Source: Bacillota bacterium (GTDB lineage Bacteria > Bacillota > Clostridia > Oscillospirales > Ruminococcaceae). From it: a DNA stretch of 64,000 nucleotides. How positions within the stretch are numbered: the stretch's first letter is position 1; every line of letters starts with the position of its first letter. A model generated the notes under the pieces. The model did no database searches and was not told where the DNA came from. It saw only the letters and a program-made list of their open reading frames with translations. Below, piece by piece: positions 8,060 through 16,568 of this stretch. The position numbers were made by a program, and so were the translations under genes. The stretch spans positions 4,729 through 68,728 of the forward strand of contig JAEZVA010000018.1 of NCBI GenBank assembly GCA_023443315.1. The letters are read 5' to 3'.

Positions 8060-10285
8060 ATGAAACGCATCTTAGCTATGCTCATGGCGTCGGCTATTTT
8101 GTTGTGCTGCTGCGCACCCACCGAGCCGGTTTTAGAATCCTCTATTGAGCCCGCTCCTTCATCTGCCGAGCCGATTCAAGAGGTAGTTGCCCCCCAAGAA
8201 CAAGAGGACAACAGCGAGATGATTAAGAACGGTACGTTTGATAAGCCGGTAAACACAACCTGGTTTACCTATTTTGATGGGGGAAAAGCGACGCTGGGAA
8301 GTGAGGACGGAATACTGAAGCTTGACATTGAAAAAGTAGGCAGCCAAAAGCACAGCGTTCAGCTTTATCAGGATATCCCTGCGGTGACGGAGGGCTGTCG
8401 TTATCGTCTGACATTCGATATGCGCTCGACGATACCGCGCACGATAGAGGTACGCATACAGAAGAATGGCGGCGATTATTTTGGGTACCTGCTTGAGAGT
8501 GCGAAGATATCAACCGAGGTGGCAAGCTACGTCTTTGAGTTTCAGATGCAGCAGCCGACCGACCCTGCCCCCCGTTTTGCACTGAACATGGGGATGTTTG
8601 ATGAGGACGGTGCGGTGGGCGCGCACACCATCTACATGGATAACGTGAGCCTGACGATGGTTGATGACTCCGAGAAGGTCGAAGTGGAAGGGGGTACGGC
8701 TACGGTGTTGCCGATTAACATCAATCAGCTGGGTTACCGCCCTGCGGACAACAAGACAGTCGTGTTCAGCGGAGAGGATACAACGTTTGACGTTGTGGAT
8801 AAGGCGACAGGATCGGTCGTGTACACCGGCGACATCACTGGCACTTTTAAGGATTTTGCGTCCGGGCAGACGGTATCACACGGTGATTTTACCCCCCTTA
8901 CCACCAAGGGTGAGTACTACATTAAAACCGCGAAACTAGGCGAGTCGTTTTCGTTTGCAATCTCCGAGGATGTATATGACAACGCCTTTACAGCGGTAGT
9001 AGAGATGTTTTACATGCAGCGCTGCGGGATGGAGCTTAGCAAAGACAGAGCAGGAGACTTTGCGCATGCTGCCTGCCATACCGGGCTTGCAACGGTGTAC
9101 GGTACCGGTACCAAGCTCGATGTGTCGGGCGGCTGGCATGACGCGGGCGATTACGGACGCTATGTCGTGCCCGGTGCAAAGGCGGCGGCGGACTTGATGC
9201 TCGCTTACCAGCTGAACCCCGGGGCGTTTGCAAATCCGCTTTCCTCCACGATACCCGTGGTTGTAGATGAGGTACGCTATGAGCTTGAGTGGCTGCTTAA
9301 GATGCAGGACAAGGCAAGTGGCGGCGTGTATCACAAGGTGACCACCAAGGCGTTCGAAGGCGAGGTAATGCCAGAGACGGTGACCGAGGAGCTGGTGCTT
9401 GCGCCGATTTCCACCAACGCGACGGGCACGTTCGCGGCGGTAATGGCTATGGCGTCTACCATGTATCAGCCATATGATGCGGCTTTTTCAAAGAGGTGTC
9501 TCGCAGCGGCTGAAAAGGCGTGGGGCTTTACACTCAAGAACCCGTCGAATACCTTTAAAAACCCCGAGGATATTTTAACCGGCGAGTACGGGGACTTAAC
9601 GACCAAGGACGAACGCTTTTGGGCGGCAGCCGAGCTGCTCAAGGCTACGGGCAAGAAGGAATACAACGATTATATCGTAGCAGCGTTCCAGGAGCTAATT
9701 CCATCTGGCTTAGGCTGGGCAAGTGTCGGTTCCTACGGAACCTATGCCTACCTGACCACCGCGCCCGATAAGGTGGACAGTGCGCTTGCCACAAGGCTGA
9801 AAAGCGACCTGGTAAAAGAGGCAAAACACCTGCTAGAGCTTTCCGGCAAAGACGGCTACAAGATCTCACTGGGACAAAGTTATCCGTGGGGCAGCAACAT
9901 GTCGGTTGCGAACAACGCGATGCTGCTGCACATTGCCAATCTGATTGAGCCAAATGCTGCGTGCACTCAGTCGGCGGCAGACCACTTAAACTACCTGTTT
10001 GGCGTGAACTGTCTATCGTACAGCTTTGTTACCGGCTTTGGAACGCAATCCCCAAACAACACCCACCACAGACCTTCTATGGCGATAGGGAAAACGTTGC
10101 CGGGTATGCTGGTGGGCGGACCAAACAGCAATCTCGAAGACCCCTATGCGCGCGCTGTTTTAGAAGGGCTGCCCCCGGCGCAGTGCTACGCGGACAACGC
10201 GCAGAGCTACTCCACCAATGAGATCACGATCTACTGGAACTCTCCGCTCGTGTTCTTATTGTCCTATTACGCTAAGGCGTATTAA
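8060..10285 (+). CDS. Glycoside hydrolase family 9 endoglucanase, lipoprotein
   Basis: 741 residues. A lipoprotein signal (LLCCC) anchors it outside the membrane. Residues ~50-205 look like a CBM4/9-type carbohydrate-binding module (NGTFDKPVNTTWFTYFDGG, YMDNVSL), ~215-305 match the Ig-like domain that precedes GH9 modules (INQLGYRPADNKTVVFSG), and the rest is the (alpha/alpha)6 catalytic domain. Catalytic motifs are intact: DAGDYGRY with Asp361/Asp364, HHRPS at ~669-673, and NEITIYWNSP with the acid Glu721. GH9 enzymes hydrolyse beta-1,4-glucan, some also xyloglucan or mixed-linkage glucan. Next to the LacI regulator and oligosaccharide importer it probably supplies the imported sugar. A perfect terminator follows. 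Confidence 0.93.
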   Translation: MKRILAMLMASAILLCCCAPTEPVLESSIEPAPSSAEPIQEVVAPQEQEDNSEMIKNGTFDKPVNTTWFTYFDGGKATLGSEDGILKLDIEKVGSQKHSVQLYQDIPAVTEGCRYRLTFDMRSTIPRTIEVRIQKNGGDYFGYLLESAKISTEVASYVFEFQMQQPTDPAPRFALNMGMFDEDGAVGAHTIYMDNVSLTMVDDSEKVEVEGGTATVLPININQLGYRPADNKTVVFSGEDTTFDVVDKATGSVVYTGDITGTFKDFASGQTVSHGDFTPLTTKGEYYIKTAKLGESFSFAISEDVYDNAFTAVVEMFYMQRCGMELSKDRAGDFAHAACHTGLATVYGTGTKLDVSGGWHDAGDYGRYVVPGAKAAADLMLAYQLNPGAFANPLSSTIPVVVDEVRYELEWLLKMQDKASGGVYHKVTTKAFEGEVMPETVTEELVLAPISTNATGTFAAVMAMASTMYQPYDAAFSKRCLAAAEKAWGFTLKNPSNTFKNPEDILTGEYGDLTTKDERFWAAAELLKATGKKEYNDYIVAAFQELIPSGLGWASVGSYGTYAYLTTAPDKVDSALATRLKSDLVKEAKHLLELSGKDGYKISLGQSYPWGSNMSVANNAMLLHIANLIEPNAACTQSAADHLNYLFGVNCLSYSFVTGFGTQSPNNTHHRPSMAIGKTLPGMLVGGPNSNLEDPYARAVLEGLPPAQCYADNAQSYSTNEITIYWNSPLVFLLSYYAKAY

Positions 10286-10330
10286 CCCGTTGTTTTTATC
10301 GTTGAATGGCTTTGTTAATATTGTAGAAAA

Positions 10331-10370
10331 CAAAACGGATTTTGGCGTAAGCCAAAATCCGTTTTGTTGG
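10331..10370. terminator. Strong hairpin terminator, 16-bp perfect stem
   Basis: Arms 10331-10346 and 10351-10366 pair perfectly around the loop GTAA, and the stem ends are A/T-rich on both sides. It sits between the GH9 gene and the convergent TnpV-like gene and can serve both. Confidence 0.85.
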
Positions 10371-10418
10371 GGTGCTGTATTTCGTTTAGAAGTTTGTTGA
10401 GTATAACACTTTGTGATA

Positions 10419-10751
10419 TTATAAGCTGCGAAGTTCTTCGTGTAGCTGAGCAAGCACAAGGGTGTCGGCTTCGGATTGTATGCGGTAAGCCCTTTGCGCC
10501 GTGTTTAGCAGTGTGATGCGCTCGTTCATATGGTGTACCATCTTGGTCTTCCATGTTTCGTATCGCAAGTCTAGGCTAAGCAAATACTCGTTTAAATAAC
10601 CGGCTTTTTGCCATTGTCGGTATAACTCTGGGTGGTTTTCTAACAGATAACTGTGAGCCGTTTGTCCGTATTTGCCCAGCTTTCCGGTGAGGTCATCGGT
10701 GGAATGGGTGGGATAGTACACGTTGCCGCTGTATGATGGCAGCCTGTTCAT
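10419..10751 (-). CDS. TnpV-like transposon-encoded protein, orphan
   Basis: 110 residues. The pattern GKYGQTAHSYLLENHPELY, then LHEELRSL at the end, resembles the small TnpV family carried by clostridial transposons and conjugative elements. The function of TnpV is unknown. No transposase, integrase or terminal repeats were recognised around it, so it looks like a stranded remnant or a domesticated gene. ATG 10751 gives the family's usual length; the ribosome site (GAGAGGACTGG) lies just upstream. Family assignment is from memory of the pattern and is moderate. Confidence 0.6.
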   Translation of the reverse strand: MNRLPSYSGNVYYPTHSTDDLTGKLGKYGQTAHSYLLENHPELYRQWQKAGYLNEYLLSLDLRYETWKTKMVHHMNERITLLNTAQRAYRIQSEADTLVLAQLHEELRSL

Positions 10752-10930
10752 GCAAGCACCAGTCCTCTCTCAATGCCCAAAGACAAAATGTTTTTGGCGC
10801 TAAACTGTTATGCCGATTCTCTTTTGTCTGTACTGATTATAACAGAAGTTGCATGCGAAGATGGAACCATTTCGTAACGCTTTTATTGAATAATTGCTAA
10901 GAAACTATAAATATTCTGTTAGCTAGGCTT

Positions 10931-10943
10931 TTGTAGTTTACAA
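10931..10943. promoter_or_regulatory. Inverted repeat TTGTA-GTT-TACAA upstream of araR
   Basis: Perfect five-base arms. It shares the TTGTA half-site with B. subtilis-type AraR boxes but lacks their central ACGT; candidate operator only. Confidence 0.3.
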
Positions 10944-11009
10944 CAAAAAGTATAAAACTCGTAAATATGACACGTAATGCGCAGAAAGATGTATTGTTTT
11001 GTGTGCCAA

Positions 11010-11023
11010 GTTGTCTTTACAAC
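11010..11023. promoter_or_regulatory. Inverted repeat GTTGT-CTTT-ACAAC upstream of araR
   Basis: Perfect five-base arms just before a possible -10 element (GATAAT, 11027-11032). The location would suit autorepression of araR. Candidate only. Confidence 0.35.
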
Positions 11024-11110
11024 AACGATAATATGTTGTAATATGGATTCAACACTGTGGGTAAAATCCAAGTATGACTATTACTAATCATAAGTATAAG
11101 GATGGATGGA

Positions 11111-12208
11111 ATGGCTTCGCAAAGCGTATCCAAATACAACAAGTTGGTTGACTGGGTGAAACGGCAGATTGATTCCGGCGACCTGTTGCCGGGGGATAAG
11201 CTGTACTCTGAAAATGAGCTGACCCGAATGTTCGGCATCAGCAGGCAGACCGTCCGTCAGGCGATCGGTGTGCTGGAAAACGAGGGGCTTGTAGAGCGCA
11301 GACGGGGCAGTGGTACCTATATCAACGCATCGCCCGCGCACACCCATACACCCACAAAAACCATCGGCGTTATCACGACCTATCTGGACGACTACATCTT
11401 TCCCAGCATCATCAGGGGCATCGAGGGGGTCCTGTCTCAAAACGGGTATACCATGCGCCTTTCGATTACCCACAACAAGGTGGAAAACGAGACGACCGCG
11501 CTGATGAATATGTTGCAGGACAATGTAGACGGTCTGATTGTAGAGCCCACCAAAAGTGCGCTGCCGAACCTAAACCGTGGTCTATACGAAACGCTTGCCC
11601 AAAAAAACATCCCCTGCCTGATGATAAACGGAAAGTACGCAGGGCTTAAAGTTGCCTGCGTTGCGCCGGACGATTATGCGAGCGGACGGGAGGCAGCAAG
11701 GTACCTGCTTTTGCGCGGGCACAAACAGATCGGCGGCATCTTTAAGTCGGATGATATTCAGGGGCATCTGCGGTATGCGGGCTTTGCACACGCACTCAAA
11801 GAGCACGGTGTCGGTCTGGATGACGACCGGGTGCTTTGGTATGGCACCGAAGACATCGGGCGCCTGTTTGGCGGAGACAGCGACGCCTATCTCTTTTCAC
11901 GAATTGAGGGCTGCACCGCGCTGCTGTGCTACAACGACCAAATTGCCGTAAAGCTTGTGGAGATTCTTCGTCGCGCGGGGGTACAAATACCCGAGCAGAT
12001 TTCGCTGATTGGCTTTGATAACTCTAATCTCGCCACAATGCCCGATATCGGCATTACCTCGCTTGCACACCCCAAGGAGCAGCTCGGCGAGATTGCCGCA
12101 AAGGGGCTTTTAACACTGCTGCATAACCGCACGGCGGCGGTTGACACCCTGTTTGAACCCGTTATCGTAGAGCGCCAGTCCGTGCGTACGATAACCGAGA
12201 TGGATTAA
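11111..12208 (+). CDS. araR: AraR-type arabinose repressor (GntR HTH + LacI-type effector domain)
   Basis: 366 residues. A GntR winged helix (about residues 3-75: KYNKLVDWVKRQIDSG, ISRQTVRQAIGVLENEGL, GSGTYI) is fused to a LacI/GalR-type sugar-binding domain (TIGVITTYLDDYIFP to ISLIGFDNS). This chimera is the defining architecture of AraR, which represses arabinose genes until L-arabinose binds. It stands directly before araB, whose promoter carries a TGTACGTACA box like known AraR sites. An ATG at 11102 is also in frame, but AAGGA at 11099-11103 is spaced correctly for ATG 11111. Confidence 0.9.
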   Translation: MASQSVSKYNKLVDWVKRQIDSGDLLPGDKLYSENELTRMFGISRQTVRQAIGVLENEGLVERRRGSGTYINASPAHTHTPTKTIGVITTYLDDYIFPSIIRGIEGVLSQNGYTMRLSITHNKVENETTALMNMLQDNVDGLIVEPTKSALPNLNRGLYETLAQKNIPCLMINGKYAGLKVACVAPDDYASGREAARYLLLRGHKQIGGIFKSDDIQGHLRYAGFAHALKEHGVGLDDDRVLWYGTEDIGRLFGGDSDAYLFSRIEGCTALLCYNDQIAVKLVEILRRAGVQIPEQISLIGFDNSNLATMPDIGITSLAHPKEQLGEIAAKGLLTLLHNRTAAVDTLFEPVIVERQSVRTITEMD

Positions 12209-12318
12209 GATATAGCTAATTAGTTTCAATAATGTCCGAACAAAATCTTCGTAAATGCTTGCGTTTATGGCTTTTATGCAGATTTTTTCGTAGACATTAT
12301 AAGTTAATTTGGTATATG

Positions 12319-12348
12319 ACACGCCCTTTTTACATGGGGCGTGTTTTC
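12319..12348 (+). terminator. Terminator after araR
   Basis: ACACGCCC (12319-12326) pairs with GGGCGTGT (12337-12344), followed by TTT. Confidence 0.7.
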
Positions 12349-12385
12349 ATATTGATTTATTATATAAATTATCCTTACAACCCTA

Positions 12386-12414
12386 TTGATTTTTTAAGCA
12401 ATCTGTTATATGAT
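12386..12414 (+). promoter_or_regulatory. Promoter of the araBAD operon
   Basis: TTGATT (12386-12391), 17-base spacer, TATGAT (12409-12414). The predicted start near 12421 puts the AraR box at about +5 to +15, a repressing position. Confidence 0.6.
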
Positions 12415-12425
12415 GCTATTAAAGA

Positions 12426-12435
12426 TGTACGTACA
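12426..12435. promoter_or_regulatory. AraR operator box TGTACGTACA
   Basis: A perfect 10-base palindrome. The B. subtilis AraR box has the same core (TTGTACGTACAA). It overlaps the start of the araB transcript, 50 bases before the araB start codon, and the matching regulator gene is directly upstream. Confidence 0.75.
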
Positions 12436-12486
12436 ACTTAAACGACGTAATCAACAGAAATGGATATACGGAAAGGAAGTCATATC

Positions 12487-14154
12487 ATGGCGAAATATGC
12501 AATCGGCGTAGATTTTGGTACGCTCTCAGGCCGAGCGGTGCTCGTTAATGTTGCAACGGGTGAAGAAGTTGCAAGTACAACTTACGAGTATCCCCATGGG
12601 GTTATGGATGAGACCCTTCCCGACGGCACAAAGCTAGGCGCCGACTGGGCGTTGCAGCACCCGACGGATTACCTTGCGGTGTTTGCACATACCATACCCG
12701 GCGTGCTAGAAAGCGCTAATGTCTCGGCGCAGGATGTCATCGGCATCGGTACCGATTTTACGGCGTGCACGGTGCTCCCTGTCAAGGCGGACGGCACCCC
12801 CCTGTGCTTCCTTCCCGAGTTTGCATCCAACCCGCATGCGTATATCAAGCTGTGGAAGCACCACGCGGCACAGGATAAGGCAAACAAGCTCAATCAAATA
12901 GCGGCGGACATGGGCGAGGATTGGCTCGCGCGGTACGGCGGTAAGATATCGTCCGAATGGCTGTTTCCCAAGGTGTGGCAGGTTTTAGACGAAGCGCCCG
13001 AGGTCTATGACGCCGCGGATTATTTTATCGAAGCGGCGGACTGGGTTATCTGGCAGCTTACCGGCGTTCAGACGCGCAACTCCTGCACCGCAGGCTATAA
13101 GGCAATCTGGCATAAGCGCAAAGGGTACCCGGATAAAGAATTCTTCAAGGCACTCGACCCGCGCTTTGAAAACGTGGTGGAGGATAAATTAAACTGCCCC
13201 ATTACGCCCTTGGGCTGTAAAGCGGGTGAGATCACCGAGCTATCCGCGTCCTTGACGGGTCTTGTACCCGGCACTGCGGTTGCGGTAGGCAATGTGGATG
13301 CACACGTGACTGTGCCGGCAGTGGGCATCGATGGTCCCGGAAAGATTCTTGCCATCATGGGCACATCCACTTGCCATATCCTGCTGGGTACCGAGGAGCG
13401 TGAAGTACCCGGTATGTGTGGCGTGGTGGAGGACGGCGTATACCCCGGCTTTTACGGCTACGAGGCAGGGCAGTCCTGCGTCGGAGACCACTTTGCCTGG
13501 TTTATTGAAAACTGCCTGCCCGCGTCCTATTACGAAGACGCGAAAAAGCAGGACATGAACATACATAAATATCTGCGCGAGAAGGCGGAAAAGCTGGGTG
13601 TGGGCGAAAGCGGACTGGTTGCGCTGGATTGGTGGAATGGCAACCGTTCTGTGCTGGTGGATGTAGACCTTACCGGAATGATGCTGGGTATGACGTTGCA
13701 GACAAAACCCGAGGAGATCTACCGTGCCCTGATTGAGGCGACCGCCTACGGTACCAGAAAGATTGTTGAAACGTTTAGCGCAAACGGCGTACCAGTCGAT
13801 GAGTTTTACGCCTCCGGCGGCATCTCGCAAAAAGACCCGATGACCATGCAGATCTATGCGGACGTATTGGGTATCCCCGTAAAGATTGCAGGCTCCTTGC
13901 AGGGTCCGGCACTCGGTTCTGCCATCTTTGCGGCGGTAGCGGCGGGCAGTGAGCGCGGCGGATATGACTCGGTCTTTGACGGCGCAAAGGTTATGGGCAA
14001 GCTGAGAGACGAGATGTATACCCCCATCCCCGAAAACAAGGCGATGTACGATAAGCTGTATGCCGAGTACAGCATCCTGCACGACTATTTCGGACGCGGC
14101 GCTAACGATGTGATGAAGCGTCTCAAGGAGATAAAAAAGGCATACAAGGGATAA
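12487..14154 (+). CDS. araB: Ribulokinase
   Basis: 555 residues of the FGGY kinase family. It phosphorylates L-ribulose with ATP to L-ribulose 5-phosphate, step two of arabinose use. The N-terminal phosphate motif reads [14 protein letters not shown], typical of AraB-type ribulokinases, and the second-domain motifs are present ([24 protein letters not shown]). An upstream in-frame start at 12460 exists, but GGAAAGGAAG is correctly spaced for ATG 12487. First gene of araB-araA-araD, 39 bases from araA, under the AraR box. Confidence 0.96.
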   Translation: MAKYAIGVDFGTLSGRAVLVNVATGEEVASTTYEYPHGVMDETLPDGTKLGADWALQHPTDYLAVFAHTIPGVLESANVSAQDVIGIGTDFTACTVLPVKADGTPLCFLPEFASNPHAYIKLWKHHAAQDKANKLNQIAADMGEDWLARYGGKISSEWLFPKVWQVLDEAPEVYDAADYFIEAADWVIWQLTGVQTRNSCTAGYKAIWHKRKGYPDKEFFKALDPRFENVVEDKLNCPITPLGCKAGEITELSASLTGLVPGTAVAVGNVDAHVTVPAVGIDGPGKILAIMGTSTCHILLGTEEREVPGMCGVVEDGVYPGFYGYEAGQSCVGDHFAWFIENCLPASYYEDAKKQDMNIHKYLREKAEKLGVGESGLVALDWWNGNRSVLVDVDLTGMMLGMTLQTKPEEIYRALIEATAYGTRKIVETFSANGVPVDEFYASGGISQKDPMTMQIYADVLGIPVKIAGSLQGPALGSAIFAAVAAGSERGGYDSVFDGAKVMGKLRDEMYTPIPENKAMYDKLYAEYSILHDYFGRGANDVMKRLKEIKKAYKG

Positions 14155-14193
14155 CTGTTTAGATAGAAAACAACATTGTTGGGAGGCTATACG

Positions 14194-15675
14194 ATGTCAA
14201 CATTAAGTCAATACGAGTTTTGGTTTATAACAGGCAGCCAGCACCTGTACGGGGAAGAAACCCTACGGCAGGTTGCCGAGCATTCGCAGGCTATGGTAAA
14301 GGCGTTTGGTGAAAGCGCCGTGCTGCCCTGCAAGATCGTTTACAAACCGGTTGTGAAAACACCCGATGAGATTAGCGAAGTAATCCGCGAGGCAAACCAC
14401 AGTAAGCAGTGCGCGGGTATTATTACTTGGATGCACACCTTCTCGCCCTCTAAGATGTGGATTAACGGGCTTGCCATGCTACAAAAGCCCTATCTGCACC
14501 TGCACACCCAGTATAACCGTCAGATACCCAATCTTGGCATCGACATGGACTTTATGAACCTAAACCAGTCTGCGCACGGCGACAGAGAGCACGGCTTTAT
14601 TGGTGCACGTATGCGTCTGGCGCGCAAGGTCGTTGTAGGTTATTGGGAAGACACCGACGTACAGGAGAAGATGGGTGCCTGGATGCGTACCGCCGTTGGC
14701 GTTGCGGTAAGCAAGGATTTAAAGGTCATGCGTTTTGGCGACAATATGCGTCAGGTTGCTGTGACCGAAGGCGATAAGGTAGAGGCGCAGATTAAGCTGG
14801 GCTGGCAGGTGAACACCACCGCGGTGGGCGACCTTGCCGATGCGGCAGCTGCCGTGACCGATGCGGAGGTAGAGGCTGCGTATGCGGACTGTGTCGCGCG
14901 CTACAGCATAAACACCGAGGATATCGGCTCGATAAAATACCAGCTTCGCGAGGAGATTGCGATGCGCAAGCTGCTGAATGATGGCAGCTGCAAGGCGTTT
15001 ACCACAAACTTTGAAGACCTGCATGGGCTCGCACAGCTGCCCGGGCTTGCCAGCCAGCGTCTGATGGAAGCGGGCTTTGGCTTTGGCGCGGAGGGCGACT
15101 GGAAGACCGCGGCGCTTGTGCACATCTTTAAGGCGATGGGCGAAGGGCTGAGCGGCGGCGCGACGCTGATGGAGGATTACACCTACGACCTGACTCAGGG
15201 CAGCGAGCTGATTCTCGGCGCACATATGCTTGAGATCTGCCCGACCATAGCGGCTGAAAAGCCGAAGGTTGAGGTGCACCCCCTTGGTATCGGCGGAAAG
15301 CTTCCCCCCGCACGACTGGTGTTTGAGGGCAAGGCAGGCAAAGCGGTTGCCGCTTCCCTGATTGATATGGGCGGCAGAATGCGCCTGATTGTAAACGACT
15401 GCGAGGTTGTAAAGCCCATCTATGAGATGCCCAACCTCCCCGTGGCGCGTGCCATGTGGAAGCCCCTGCCCGACCTAAAGACAGCGGCAGAGGCGTGGAT
15501 ACTAGCAGGCGGCGCACATCATACGGCGTTCTCCTACGACCTGACTGCCGAGCAGCTGCGTGACTGGGCGGAGATGATGGACATCGAGTATATCCACATC
15601 GGCGACAGTACCGACATCGGCGCGCTGAAGCAGCAGCTTCTGTTCTCCGATATCGTGTGGAAGCTGAAGGCATAA
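14194..15675 (+). CDS. araA: L-arabinose isomerase
   Basis: 493 residues, family length, and similar to AraA throughout (FWFITGSQHLYGEETL at the start; TLMEDYTYDL and the metal-binding Glu/His region in the second half; the final His in GGAHHTAFS). It converts L-arabinose to L-ribulose with a divalent metal, step one of the pathway. ATG 14194 is chosen because GGGAGG lies seven bases upstream; an in-frame start at 14176 overlaps that site. Second gene of araBAD. Confidence 0.97.
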   Translation: MSTLSQYEFWFITGSQHLYGEETLRQVAEHSQAMVKAFGESAVLPCKIVYKPVVKTPDEISEVIREANHSKQCAGIITWMHTFSPSKMWINGLAMLQKPYLHLHTQYNRQIPNLGIDMDFMNLNQSAHGDREHGFIGARMRLARKVVVGYWEDTDVQEKMGAWMRTAVGVAVSKDLKVMRFGDNMRQVAVTEGDKVEAQIKLGWQVNTTAVGDLADAAAAVTDAEVEAAYADCVARYSINTEDIGSIKYQLREEIAMRKLLNDGSCKAFTTNFEDLHGLAQLPGLASQRLMEAGFGFGAEGDWKTAALVHIFKAMGEGLSGGATLMEDYTYDLTQGSELILGAHMLEICPTIAAEKPKVEVHPLGIGGKLPPARLVFEGKAGKAVAASLIDMGGRMRLIVNDCEVVKPIYEMPNLPVARAMWKPLPDLKTAAEAWILAGGAHHTAFSYDLTAEQLRDWAEMMDIEYIHIGDSTDIGALKQQLLFSDIVWKLKA

Positions 15676-15703
15676 TATACTCGATTGAAAGGTTAAAACG
15701 GAT

Positions 15704-16399
15704 ATGCTCGAACAGTTAAAACAGCAGGTTTTAAAAGCAAACCTATTGCTGCCAAAATATAATCTGGTTACCTTCACGTGGGGCAATGTATCCGCGCTGG
15801 ATAAGGAGACTGGGCTTGTAGTCATAAAGCCCTCCGGCGTGGAGTACGACAATATGCAGCCCGAGGATATGGTGGTTGTCAACCTGCAGGGCGAGGTAGT
15901 CGAAGGGCGGCTTAAGCCCTCCTCCGACACCGCAACCCATCTCGTACTCTACCGTGCCTTCCCCGAGATTGGCGGGATCGTGCACACCCACTCGCGCTGG
16001 GCGACCATCTGGGCGCAGGCGGGGCTAAGCATCCCCGCACTCGGCACAACCCATGCGGACTACTTCTACGACAACATCCCCTGCACCCGCCGTATGACCC
16101 CCGCGGAGATTGAGGGCGAGTACGAAAAGGAAACGGGCAACGTGATTGTAGAGACAATACAGGGAACATCGGTGATGGATACCCCCGCGATTGTCGTAAA
16201 CAGCCACGGACCGTTTGTGTGGGGGAAGGATGCCGACGACGCGGTATACCATGCGGTGGTGCTCGAGGAGATTGCGATGATGGCGTGGCACACAAAAATG
16301 CTTTGCACCGAGAATACACGCATGCAGCAGGAGCTACTTGACAAACACTACCTGCGCAAGCACGGCAAAAACGCGTATTATGGACAGACTACAACCTAA
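15704..16399 (+). CDS. araD: L-ribulose-5-phosphate 4-epimerase
   Basis: 231 residues, class II aldolase/epimerase fold. Zinc ligands are visible in [15 protein letters not shown] and the later His (HAVVLEEIA), and the phosphate-site motif GNVSALD near residue 28 is present. It converts L-ribulose 5-phosphate to D-xylulose 5-phosphate, feeding the pentose phosphate pathway. It closes the araBAD operon and is followed by a terminator. Starts at ATG 15704 behind GAAAGG. Confidence 0.96.
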   Translation: MLEQLKQQVLKANLLLPKYNLVTFTWGNVSALDKETGLVVIKPSGVEYDNMQPEDMVVVNLQGEVVEGRLKPSSDTATHLVLYRAFPEIGGIVHTHSRWATIWAQAGLSIPALGTTHADYFYDNIPCTRRMTPAEIEGEYEKETGNVIVETIQGTSVMDTPAIVVNSHGPFVWGKDADDAVYHAVVLEEIAMMAWHTKMLCTENTRMQQELLDKHYLRKHGKNAYYGQTTT

Positions 16400-16420
16400 A
16401 GATAATTCGATAATCGGGAA

Positions 16421-16457
16421 AAATTATGGCAGGACATCACTCCTGTCATAATTTTTC
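16421..16457 (+). terminator. Terminator after araD
   Basis: Arms 16421-16434 and 16441-16454 pair around CATCAC with one G-T wobble, followed by TTTTT. Confidence 0.8.
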
Positions 16458-16515
16458 GCGCATAATTTCGGCAAGCAATCGGGTGCCAAACGGTTGGATA
16501 CATTCCACAATGTTT

Positions 16516-16544
16516 TTGACACACAATTCAATTTTTTGTATAAT
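16516..16544 (+). promoter_or_regulatory. Consensus sigma-A promoter of the YesN/YesM pair
   Basis: Perfect TTGACA (16516-16521), 17-base spacer, perfect TATAAT (16539-16544). The predicted leader before ATG 16569 is under 20 bases. A full consensus suggests strong, largely constitutive transcription of the sensor pair. Confidence 0.8.
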
Positions 16545-16568
16545 GAATTGGGATTGGGGAGATTATGT

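Larger units (their letters stand above)
10752..11110. other. Divergent gap between TnpV-like gene and araR
   Basis: About 360 bases, AT-rich, with no gene. It contains two inverted repeats of TTGT/ACAA type (10931-10943 and 11010-11023) that may be AraR or other operator sites for the downstream regulator. A GATAAT at 11027-11032 could be a -10 element, but no -35 at correct distance was found. Confidence 0.45.

Noticed and set aside
10331..10370. Miniature inverted-repeat element
   Set aside because: A 16-base perfect stem with four-base loop and flanking genes ending on both sides is a terminator; no target duplication.
13240..14082. 280-codon antisense frame over araB
   Set aside because: Shadow frame; His/Arg/Val-rich, and araB itself is certain.
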